Source of the DNA: Calliphora vicina
Taxonomy: Eukaryota; Arthropoda; Insecta; Diptera; Calliphoridae
Direction: 5' to 3'
Assembly: GCF_958450345.1 (NCBI RefSeq)
Contig: NC_088783.1
Location: 89,662,395-89,726,394, forward strand
DNA: 64,000 bases
Below are positions 21,662 through 31,513 of this stretch, piece after piece. The first letter of the stretch is position 1. Each line of letters opens with the position of its first letter. The translations under genes and the position numbers were made by a program. The notes under the pieces were generated by a model. It saw only the letters and a program-made list of their open reading frames with translations, was not told where the DNA came from and did no database searches.

Positions 21662-22443
21662 CAAGTAAGAGTGCTATATTCGGCTATGCGGAATCTTATA
21701 TACCCTTCACCTTTGTTGTGGATGCATTATTATTTTTTATAATTAGTATATAGGTATGTATGTACATTGCCCACTTTCAGCTTACAGCATCCTAAATTTA
21801 TCAAGAACACAAAAAACAACAACAACGCCAAACGAAACAGAACACCAAAAGAAAAAACAAAATACGCAAGGCAATGAAACCAACACACATCCAAACATAC
21901 GTTTAATTGTATAAAAAACAACAACAACGCCAAAAGAAACAAAACACAAAAGAAAAACAAAATACGCAAAGCATGCACATTCAAACATACGATTTGTTGA
22001 TTTTTTGTCAAAAAAACCAACACACAACCAAACAAAAGTTTAGTTGTATAAAAAACAACAACAACGCCGAAAGAAACAAAACACAAAAAAAAAACAAAAT
22101 ACGCAAAGCATGCACATCCAAACATACGTTTTGTTGTTTTTTTGTCAAAAAAACCAACACACAACCAAACAAAAGTTTAGTTGTATAAAAAACAACAACA
22201 ACGCCAAAGCAACAACCATACGTTTTGTTGCTTTTTTGTCAAAGCATGCAATACATTGTGTTTTTTGATGAAATTTTCAGAGGTTGTCTCGGATTTTTGC
22301 TCATATCTCCGTTATTTATGGACGGATTTTGCTGATTTTAAATAGCGAAATTCTCGAAAGTATGTCTGACAGAATTGTTGAAGATTTGGATCCCGGAGAT
22401 ATCTGGGGCCTTCAGAAAATTGATTTCAACAGACAGACAGAAG

Positions 22444-22509
<66 letters not shown>

Positions 22510-22577
22510 ATGTAGAAATTACAAACGGAATGACAAACTTATATATACCCTTCTCACGAAGCTGAAGGGTATAAAAA
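21662..22577 (+). mobile_element. Mini-me-like repeat, copy A
   Basis: It starts CAAGTAAGAGTGC with an ATTCGGC...GCGGAAT head, and ends CACGAAGCTGAAGGGTATAAAAA. The interior has tandem ~137-bp units rich in CAACAACAACGCC and AAACATACGTTTTGTTG, and a long CAGA microsatellite (22430-22509). It is nearly identical to copy B (62535-63375) but has lost the GGATCC-containing core next to the CAGA tract. There is no clear target duplication. The (GTCY)n/(TA)n architecture matches the dipteran mini-me repeats. The open frames 21730-22164 (-) and 21907-22268 (+) are by-products. Confidence 0.75.
22430..22509. repeat. CAGA tetranucleotide microsatellite
   Basis: About 19 near-perfect CAGA units inside mini-me-like copy A, with one AAGG interruption. 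Confidence 0.95.
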
Positions 22578-23572
22578 CTACACAACAATCCGAAAACGGT
22601 AATACAAATAATTCTAGGACACAGAATGAAGAACAACTTAGACAAATTGTCTCAGAATCTATGAATTCATTACGAACTGAGATGATGAATTTTATTTCCA
22701 CTGCACTGAGATCAATGGTTCAGGATATTCAAACAATTCAACCATCAGTTAATCAGACTCGACAAGAACCAGATTTAATATAATACACCCAGATCAAACT
22801 ATTCAGAACAAGAACCTGATTTTAGAAATAATACACCCAGACCAAACCACTCAGAACAAGAACCTTTTTTCGCAGAAAAAGTGCTAAACATTATTCGCAA
22901 TTGGCGTATAAAATTTACAGGACATGATAACCAAATGACCGTTGATGAATTTATCTATCGTGTTAATATATTGACAACGAATAATCTTCGAGGGGATTTT
23001 GATATGTTGTGCAAACACGCTCATAGCCTTTTCGAAGGTAAAGCCCTCGAATGGTATTGGAGGTACCATAGACAAACAATGGACATAGATTGGCATTCAT
23101 TAACCACGGCTTTACGCAACCAGTACAAAGAGGATTATAGTGATTTCGATATCCTAGATGAAATACGCAGACGAAAACAGAGACTTAATGAACATTTTGA
23201 CGATTACTTTGACTCAATTTCGGCTATGACTGATAGACTTAGAACTCCTATATCTGATAGAGACTTGTGCGAAACACTAATTAGGAATATAAAGTCAGAA
23301 ATTCGACATGAACTGTTACACTTAGAAATTTGCAGTGTTCCCCAACTTCGCCGAGAAGTCAGGAAACATGAAAAATTTATGAAAGATGTTCAATTATATG
23401 AGTCTCGCAGAAGTAATAAAGGACGTATTGCAGAGATTGATGATAAAGACAATGAAAATGATTCAATTACAGTACAAGACGAAGTTTGTTTAGTACAACA
23501 TAATATTAAATGTTGGAATTGTGATAAGGAAGGTCATACATATTTTGATTGTTTAGAACATAGACGTGTCTT

Positions 23573-24922
23573 TTGCTTGGTTGTGGAGCAAAAGAAATTT
23601 ACAAACCAAATTGTACAAAATGTTCGACGGACTCATTAAGGACATCCAACATTAGTAGACAACAACATTTGGACTTTGACTCGGACAATTGTACTGACAT
23701 TAACAACGTTCACACTCTGATGAAACCATATCATATACGTTTAGCTGCATACAAAAAGGCTCGTGCTAGAATTTTTGGAGAAAACAAAATTAGTAGGTCA
23801 TCAAAACGTATTCACGAGTTTTATCGTAAATTAAAATTGTTCAAAATTTGTATAATTTCCCCAATTATTTCCCGGGAATTAGATAATAGACCTTATATCA
23901 ATCTTAAGGTCAATGATAAATATTATATGACTCTTTTAGATAGTGGCGCAAACAAAAGCGTAATTGGTGGAAATTTATCTTTAGAAATTCAGAATGGTCC
24001 TTTCTTTAAAAAATGTTTAGGCAATGTACGTACTGCAGACGGACAGCGACAAAACGTTTTAGGAACTGCGACTTTAGATATTACATTTCAAGGCCAAACA
24101 AAACCATTTGAATTTTTAATAGTTCCGACAATTCGACAAGACATAATTTGTGGTTTTGATTTTTGGAAAATTTTCGGACTCAAAATTTCTTTGCCTATTA
24201 TTGGTGAAATTGACTGTGCCGAATCGGACCCTGATAAACTACAATTAACTTATGAACAAAGACAACAACTTGATAAAATTATAGCAACATTCCCTAACTC
24301 TGACGTAGATGGTTTGGGCTGCACTACATTAATACAGCATAGCATAGACACAGGAGATGCAAAGCCCATAAAACAACGTTATTACCCAATTTCTCCAGCT
24401 GTTGAAAAACAACTTTGCGGAGAATTAGAGCGTATGATTTCTCTTGGAGTGATAGAAGAAGCTCCAAGCTCTCCTTGGTCATCTCCAACATTTGTTGTTG
24501 TCAAACCTGGCAAAGTTAGGATGTGTGTGGACAGTCGAAAATTAAATTCCGTGACAGTTAAGGACGCATACCCAATACCAAACATTGACGGACTTTTGTC
24601 GAGACTTCCTCCAGTTCACTGTATTTCAAAAATTGATTTGAAAGACGCCTTTTGGCAAATCAAACTGGAGGAAAGCTCGAAACCAAAGACAGCATTTACA
24701 GTCCCTAATCGGCCATTGTATCAATTTACAAGAATGCCGTTTGGACTTTGTAACGCACCGCAAACGTTGTGCAGACTAATGGACATGGTCATTCCGTACA
24801 ATTTGAAGACTCACGTTTTTGTATATTTAGATGACTTACTTGTTGTTTCACAGACTTTTGACGAACATTTGACACTTGATGGAGATAGCTATCAATCTTC
24901 GAAAGGCAGGTTTGACAATTAA
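23573..24922 (+). pseudogene. Element 3 pol: protease and RT
   Basis: Frame of 449 residues. An early Cys cluster (GCGAKEIYKPNCTKC) is followed by the aspartic protease site LLDSGANKSVIGG (about residues 123-135), which would cleave the polyprotein. The RT fingers and palm start at about residue 230: VIEEAPSSPWSSP, RMCVDSRKLN, AYPIPNIDGLLSRL, ISKIDLKDAFWQI, MPFGLCNAP and the catalytic VYLDDLL (about 24820-24840). At HLTLDGD the frame leaves the RT thumb, which continues in the +1 frame from ATG 24876. It overlaps the end of gag by 67 bp in another frame, as in gag-pol frameshifting elements. Confidence 0.9.
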
Positions 24923-26528
24923 CGTTAAGAAAAGTAGTTCTGGGTTAAGCCGCGTCAAGTATTTAGGCTATGTAGTAGGAAACGGGACGTTGCAAGTGGA
25001 CGAAGAAAAAGTTAGGGCAATACAAGACTTCCCTGTACCAAAATCCATAAGACATTTGAGACGATTTTTAGGCATGACTGGATGGTATAGGAGATTTATA
25101 CAGGACTATTCGAGTTTGACATTTCCTTTGACCGAACTGTTAACTAAGAAAAAGACTTTCGTTTGGACAGACCAAGCTCAAGAAGCTTTTGAAAAACTGA
25201 AGACAAGTTTGACTTCTGCACCTTTACTGATTCATCCAAATTATAATAAACCATTTATTTTGCAGTGCGATGCTAGCACTTATGGGGTGGGAGCAGTATT
25301 GGCGCAAAAAGACGACGAAGGAATAGAGAGACCAATTGCCTATATGTCTCACAAACTCAATAGGGCTCAGAGAAACTATACTATTACTGAACTCGAATGC
25401 CTAGCCGTGGTAATGGCGATAAAAAAATTTCGTTCGTATATTGAAGGTCTAGAGTTTAAGGTAGTGACGGATCACGCCAGTTTGAAATGGTTGATGGGTC
25501 AACGTGATCTCTCCGGTCGTTTAGCTAGGTGGTCATTAAAATTGCAAGGTTTTAATTTCACGATTGAACACCGAAGCGGAAGAGAGAACGTTGTTCCTGA
25601 TACACTTTCTCGGGTCCATGAAGGTGAAGAGTATTTGAGTTCTATTGAGTTGGAGACATTACCGGCAATTGATCTCGACTCGACAGCTTTTAACACGGAC
25701 GAATATTCTAAATTACGAGACGATCTAGAAAATTTAAATACACCAGACTTCAGGATTATTGACGGATACATATACAAAAAGACAGAATTTTCATCTGGCG
25801 AGTCGGACGAAACGAACTTATGGAAATTATACGCACCAACAGAACTTAGACGAGATGTAATATATTCAGCACATGACACACCAGATTCGGCACACGGTGG
25901 AATAGCAAAGACGCTTGAACGAATACGACGTTACTTTTATTGGCCTATATTAGTTACAGACGTAAAAGAATACATTAAAAAGTGCGATTTGTGTAAAACT
26001 TCGAAAACGCCGACTAATATCTTACGACCACATTTAGGCCAAATGGTAGAAACCGAACGACCTTTTCAAAGACTGTACATTGACTTGATTGGACCGTTCC
26101 CAAGAACAAAAAAAGGACATATTGGACTTCTTATTATTCTGGATCATTTTTTTAAATTCACGTTTCTCAAACCTCTTAAGAAATTTATTTCAAAAGATAT
26201 AATAAATTATTTAAATTCTGAAATTTTTTGTTGTTATGGAGTACCCGAAATTATAGTTTCCGATAACGGATCACAATTTAAGAGCAAGGATTTTAAGAGC
26301 TTTTTATTAAAATATGGTGTACAACACATGTTGACTGCAGTATACAACCCACAAGCAAATGCTAGTGAGAGAGTGAATCGTTGCATAAACGAAGCTTTGC
26401 GATCTTATATCAGAAAGGACCAGCGTGATTGGGAATTGTATACTGATAAAATTAACTGCTCTTTAAGAAATAGTATCCATCAAACTATTGGCACGACTCC
26501 ATATAAAGTACTTTTGGTCAGAAAATGA
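24876..26528 (+). pseudogene. Element 3 pol: RT thumb, RNase H, integrase
   Basis: Frame of 550 residues: the thumb (LRKAGLTINVKKSS, YLGYVVG), the RT/RNase H junction (GMTGWYRRFIQDYS), RNase H (QCDASTYGVGAVLAQ, TELECLAVVMAIK, TDHASLKWL), the integrase HHCC finger (AHDTPDSAHGGI, CDLCKTSKT) and the DDE core (IDLIGPFPRTKKGH, SDNGSQFKS, ASERVNRCINEAL). It ends prematurely after TTPYKV. One extra T in the run at about 26511-26515 shifts the frame relative to the C-terminal domain that follows. Element 2 is intact at this spot. Confidence 0.92.
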
Positions 26529-26896
26529 TTACTCACGGACAAGATTACAAACTTTTAAAAAAAATTAAACTTTTGGCTGAGACAGATATAGAGATAGAAC
26601 GGCAGGATGAATTTTCGTTAATAAGGGATAAAATAAAAGAACTAATGACGAAGGCTTACAAGAAAAATGAACGATTATATAACCTACGTTCTCGTACTAA
26701 AGACTTTGCTATAGATCAAACAGTTTTCAGACGGAATATTACACAAAGTTCGAAAATTAATAATTTTAATTCTAAACTAGCTCCTATTGGGATTAAAGCT
26801 AAAGTTTTGCGTAAAATTGGATTTAATAATTATGAACTACAAGACGTGGACAGTAATAATATAGGTGTATATCATGCAAAAGACATCTGGATATAA
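26525..26896 (+). pseudogene. Element 3 integrase C-terminal domain
   Basis: Frame of 123 residues continuing the integrase in a shifted frame: MITHGQDYKLLKKIKLL, a Lys/Arg-rich middle (LYNLRSRTKDF) and a chromatin/DNA-binding-like tail (LAPIGIKAKVLRKIG, NNYELQDVDSNN). It corresponds to the GPY/F-type region of Gypsy integrases. It ends 94 bp before the 3' LTR. No env-like gene follows. Confidence 0.78.
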
Positions 26897-26990
26897 TGAC
26901 AAAAACAAATGAATTTATTTTAATATAGAGACGTTTTCCAGATCCAGTTCTTTTGGCATGTTCAAACATACCAAGTAGCTGTATCTGTTT

Positions 26991-28659
26991 TGTGAGGTCC
27001 ATTCATAATCAAAATTATTCATTGGGAAATAAATACTTTTAGAAATTTAAAATATAAATTATTTTACTCAGCTTTGAAAATATATATGAAAAATTTTCAT
27101 TTGGATTTTGAAAGCATTTCAATAAACATATTTTCTTTGAGAAATTCCGAAAAATTTAGAAAAAATACTAAAAATAAAAAAAAGGATTTTTAATACAAAT
27201 CATATAAAATATAAAGGACATTTCTCTATAAGTGGCTATCTTTGAGGATCTGGAGTTTTATAAAAATAATTTTTTTTGGAAAGATTATAACTAAAATATT
27301 AATTTTATAAATTTGGTGGTGAGTTATAGTAAAAATATAAATATATCGTTATCAAAATAAAGAAACAAATTTATCTTGTTCAGCTATAAATCCAATTTGT
27401 GAGCATTCAATTTCTCAGCATCCAATTTCTGAGCATCCAATATTCAATTGATTCCAACAATTCAAATTGGATAATATAAAACTGCATCCAAAACATACAT
27501 CCAGAAATTTCAAAGAAGCGGAATTAAGAAGTTTGAATTCAATTCTTTTAATGCAACAGATTGGCATATTTAAAAGCGTGATAATTAAACATTTCAATTT
27601 TCAAATAACTAATATCGCAATAATTGACAAACCTAATACTAATACTAACTTAATACTAACTACTATTTACATATAACGATAATTATAATCGCCATTTACC
27701 ATTTTTTTTATTTGTTTGCTATTTTTTTTGTTTTAAATAATATAAATTTTGTTATAAAATATTGTAATAGAATACATAAAACACATTCAAAATATACTTA
27801 TACACTAATCTCTACACAACAATTCACATACATATATACACTTACACATACATACATACTTACATAAACAATAATTTAATATACACTTAACATTTTTATA
27901 TAATTTTGTTATAAAATGGGAACATTTGAATATCGCGATTTAGAAATGTCAAGAACATCAGGCCTGCTGTTATCTTCGAATTAAATTTGGTGAGCTATAT
28001 TTTTATCTTATTCTAAATTCTCATTTTATTTTTATTATTTACATTTTATCATTTAAAATAATTTCAAATTCAAAATTAACTTTGTTTATTTATTAATATT
28101 ATTGAGAATCATGTTAATAACATTTCAAACCTTAATTTTTACATTGTTAAATATTGAATAATTTTCTTTTGAATTTGAAATTACATATTGAAATAAACAA
28201 CAAAAACAACAAAAAGAAAACATATACTTACACTATACGATAATTATTAAATTTAACAATTTTTTTATTACCAATGTTATAAAACTTTTAATAAATCATG
28301 TTATTGTTTATAATGATTAATTAAATTGGTTATTAATTCCACGAAAAGTTAATCTTCGATAGTTAGTTAAACATGTTCGGGCTATCTACTAGAATATTGT
28401 ATTAAGATAGCATGGTAGGGAGGGTATTAGACCTTGAAGAAATCTCATCCAATTCTTCATTTGACTTGACTTGTCTTTATTCATTTATTTTTTGTTATAG
28501 TTAATGTAATGTAAGCTACCTATTTTAAATTTAATAGTTGATGGTTTCTAATTGGTTTAAAGGAAACAAGATCTCCACCCCAATATCCCTGAGCACGGCC
28601 GGAAAAAGATAGGTAGCATTTCCTATTCATACCGAGCATTATTAGTTTGAACCGTCACA
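26991..28659 (+). repeat. 3' LTR of element 3
   Basis: TGTGAGG...CGTCACA, nearly identical to 19209-20896. It has one 15-bp AGCATCCAATTTCTG unit fewer and a handful of changes near the right end. The region just before it is not strongly purine-rich, so the polypurine tract is unclear. Confidence 0.92.
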
Positions 28660-29367
28660 CTGTGAAAGCTGTCTTTGGTTTTGAGCTTTCCTCCAGTTTG
28701 ATTTGCCAAAAGGCATCTTTCAAATCTATTTTGGATATACAATAAACTGAAGGAAGTCTCGATAAAAGTCCGTCGATGTTCGGTATTGGGTAGGCGTCCT
28801 TTACTGTCACAGAGTTAAGTTTTCTACTGTCCACACACATCCGTATTTTTCCAGGTTTTATTACAACTACAGTAGGAGAAGACCAGGGAGAACTGGGAGC
28901 TTCCTCGATTACACCAAGAGAAATCATTCTGTCTAGTTCTGTGCAGAGTTGCTTCTCCACAGCTGAAGATATGGGGTAATATCTTTGTTTAATAGGTTTT
29001 GCATCACCCGTATCGATGTAGTGCTCTAATAATGTCGTGCATCCTAAACCTTCCGTCTCAGAAATGGGAAAAGAAGCAACTACTTTATCTAGTTGTTATC
29101 TTTGGATTGGTGTCAAAATAAGTTTATCGGGGTCATATTCAATTTGATCGATTTCACAAATTTCCGGAAATGAAATTTTCAACCCAAATTCTGTCCAAAA
29201 ATCAAAACCACATATTATATTCTGTTTAATGTAGGTACTAATAAATAATTAAATTGTTTTGTCTGTTTCTGAAATGTCAGAGTCAAAGTCACAGTTCCTG
29301 TAATATTTTGGCTCTGTCCATCAGCAGTCTTAATATTACCATTGCATTTCTTAAAGTTTCTCATTTT
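28660..29367 (-). pseudogene. Element 2 pol: RT N-terminal half
   Basis: Minus-strand RT: YYPISSAVEKQLC, MISLGVIEEAPSSPWSSP, RMCVDSRKLNSV, ISKIDLKDAFWQI, ending KTAFTV at the junction with element 3's 3' LTR. The 28960-28660 part is open. Upstream, towards the protease, the frame is broken near 29100-29340. It is very close to residues 275-375 of the sibling pol at 23573. Confidence 0.88.
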
Positions 29368-29811
29368 CTAAACTTCTAAAGCCAAATCACCACCTATCAC
29401 ACTCCTATTCGCCCCACTATCTAACAATGCCAAATATTTAGTGTCACTTATCTTCAAGTTTACAAATGGTCTACTATCATCATCTTGTGAGATGATAGGA
29501 GAGATAACAATTGATCTAAATGATTTTAATTTCCGGTAGTAATCCCGTATTCGAGTTGTGGAACGTTTTGAAGTATAATTACCCTCACCAAATATTCTAT
29601 CACGAGCCTTTTGATATTCAATTAGCCGAATATGATAGGGTCTCATTAAGGGATGTTTATTTTCGTTGTCGTTCGAAGTAGTGTTTAATTCTAAAGTTTC
29701 GGATGTCCGCGTTAATTCTGACGGACATCCTTCTGTCCGTTTCCCTGTCTTGCAACAGAGCATTTCGGACAAGAAGGTCGGTAAGTTTGCTTTGCACCAC
29801 ATCCATAACAA
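29368..29811 (-). pseudogene. Element 2 protease region
   Basis: Frame of 147 residues. After a linker (RPYHIRLIEYQKARDRIFGEG) comes the aspartic protease motif LALLDSGANRSVIGG near residues 128-142. The frame stops shortly after the motif at a lesion near 29370. It corresponds to the start of the 23573 pol frame of the sibling. Confidence 0.85.
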
Positions 29812-29971
29812 AATGTATGTCTAGGCAGTCAAAGTAGGTATGTCCATTTTTATCGCAGTTCCAACATCTAATGTCACCTCGAACTGCACATATTTTAGAA
29901 ATCGGTTCTAAAGAGTCTAAAATGTTTGATTCCGAATTTGGAACAGCAATTTCTGAAACACGTCCTTTCAT
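29657..29971 (-). pseudogene. Element 2 gag C-terminus with CCHC knuckle
   Basis: Encodes IRCWNCDKNGHTYFDC, a C-X2-C-X4-H-X4-C RNA-binding knuckle, after an acidic linker. It lies in the same frame as the upstream gag (30865) but is separated from it by a short out-of-frame stretch near 29980-30005. It overlaps the protease frame on the same strand. Confidence 0.82.
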
Positions 29972-29989
29972 TTGTCTTTAACAAATTTT

Positions 29990-30865
29990 TCATGTCGTTT
30001 CACAACGAAGTTTTGCCACGGTTGAAATATCAAAGTGAATTAGTTTATGCCTTATCTCATTTCTAAGGTTCCTAATCAAGATTGCACATAAATTTTCGTC
30101 TGAAATAGGATGTTTTAATTTGTCAGTCATGGCCGAAACTGCATCGAAAAAATCATCGAAGTTTTCATCCGATCGTTGCTTTCGTCGATGTATGTCTTCC
30201 ATTATATCATAATCATTATAATCGCCTTTGTATTGGTCACGCAAAGCCCTCGTCAAAGTAAACCAGTCCAGCTCGTTATCATGTCGATGATAACGCCAAT
30301 ACCAATCCAAGGCCTTGCCGTCAAATAAACTATGGGCGTGTTTATATAACAAGTCAAAATCACCGTTTAAGTTGTTGGTAGTTAGTACATTAATCCGGTA
30401 AATCAATTCGTCTACGTTCATTTGATTGTCGCATCCCGAAAATTTAACTCTCCAGTTGCGAATTATATTGGAAACTTTTTCGCCTACAAACGGTTCCTGC
30501 GAAGAATTCGTCCGTGGAGAAGAATTCGGTGAATTTTGTTCCCTTGGTTGATTATTAGTCGAATTTGTATTACCACCTAAATTCATTCCTTGCATCATAG
30601 TCCTAAGTTCGTTCCTAATGAATTCCGTCATCTCTCCACGAAGGGAAATCATAGAATTTGAAACTATCTGTGTAATATCTGTTTGTTCATTATTACTTGT
30701 AGTATTAGAAGTACTTCCGGTATTATCTGATCGAGGTTGCCTACCTCTTGTTCGTGTCTGTGTTACAACCGAAGGATTATTAGAATCCTCAACTGGAATT
30801 GTAAAACTACAATTTGCTGGCTCTTCTAGATTCAGCAAGTTGTCGCGACTTCTAGTAATTGGCAT
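29990..30865 (-). pseudogene. Element 2 gag, N-terminal and capsid part
   Basis: Frame of 291 residues starting MPITRSRDNLLNLEEP. A Ser/Thr/Asn-rich N-terminal region (about residues 25-135) precedes a capsid-like region (IIRNWRVKFSGCDNQM, ALDWYWRYHR, DDFFDAVSAMTDKL, RNLRNEIRHKL). It ends at KLRCETT where a small indel brings a stop. The sibling gag at 22881 continues past this point. The start ATG is supported by the matching N-terminus of element 3. The middle N-rich spacer differs between the two. Confidence 0.88.
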
Positions 30866-31484
30866 ATTGAAACAAAATAATTAAAGTTAATAAAACTCGT
30901 ATAATCCAAAACATCACTACTCAGTTAAGGTTTTAATAGGTAGTCCATAATAAAATGATAATAAAAACAACTAAGCTCTCAAATGAAAATAATAACAAAA
31001 AATAAATAAAAATTAAGAATGAGTATAGTAATCAGGTATAGATTAACTAAAAAATCTCAATTCTAGAAAGAAAATACAATGAATCTAGTGTAAGAGTATG
31101 AAGTCAGAATTAACCCAATTTCAAAAATCTCAATTACACATCAACCCAAAGCGAAAATTTTAAAAAAAAATCATAAATGTATAAACAAAATATCAGACTC
31201 TGTGAGTAAAATCCCGAAATTATTCAAAATTAAAAATCTCAACAAAATTTGACACTTTAAAATAATTATCTCAGTAATCATTCGGTAGTAAATTTCCCAA
31301 AACGAAAAATTAACAAATCCAGAAATGATTACATAAGACAAACCAAAAAAAAATTTAAATAAATAGATAAAAAGTAGTCGATAACACGGAAAACTAAGAT
31401 ATTATTTGTGAAACCATCAGCTTAAGTTATGGTGTAGTTATGAGAATAAATATAAACAATTGCTTGTTCAAATGTACTTACTGA
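30866..31484 (-). other. Leader of element 2
   Basis: About 620 bp of AT-rich untranslated sequence between primer site and gag ATG, similar in length to element 3's leader. No open frame or feature recognised. Confidence 0.6.
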
Positions 31485-31503
31485 GGCCCCACGTTGGGCG
31501 CCA
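31485..31503 (-). promoter_or_regulatory. Primer-binding site of element 2, tRNA-Lys type
   Basis: On minus it reads TGGCGCCCAACGTGGGGCC, 10 bases inside the LTR edge. It is identical to the site of element 3 and to the known tRNA-Lys1,2 primer site. Confidence 0.82.
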
Positions 31504-31513
31504 TTGAAATTTT

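Larger units (their letters stand above)
21538..23639 (+). pseudogene. Element 3 gag, interrupted by a mini-me-like repeat
   Basis: The ATG at 21538 starts MPLTRSSDNLLN, matching the gag start of element 2 (MPITRSRDNLLN). After about 41 codons the frame is broken by the repeat 21662-22577 and resumes exactly after it. A spacer region with two ~51-bp direct repeats (about 22770-22870) contains a small deletion that shifts the frame. From 22881 the capsid-like region is open (IIRNWRIKFTGHDNQM, ALEWYWRYHRQ), ending in a CCHC knuckle CWNCDKEGHTYFDC (about 23512-23553). Gag would form the particle and bind RNA. As it stands this copy cannot make a full-length Gag. Confidence 0.87.
19209..28659 (+). 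mobile_element. Ty3/Gypsy element 3, nested in element 2
   Basis: A full-length LTR element: 5' LTR 19209-20896, tRNA-Lys-type primer site, gag, protease-RT-RNase H-integrase, 3' LTR 26991-28659. A perfect 4-bp duplication CTGT flanks it at 19205-19208 and 28660-28663. The two LTRs are nearly identical apart from a 15-bp repeat-unit difference and a few small changes, so the insertion is recent. Coding defects are a mini-me-like repeat in gag, an indel in a gag repeat, a frame change in RT and one in integrase. Confidence 0.94.

Noticed and set aside
21730..22268. Cys/Phe-rich (-) and Lys/Gln-rich (+) frames
   Set aside because: They are produced by the ~137-bp tandem units of a mini-me-like repeat. 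The same frames recur at 62616-63109.
22412..22645. SVCL repeat protein on minus, also 61912-62106
   Set aside because: Translation of the CAGA/GTCT microsatellite.
26897..26990. An env-like gene after pol of element 3
   Set aside because: Only 94 bp separate the integrase tail from the 3' LTR, so there is no room for one.
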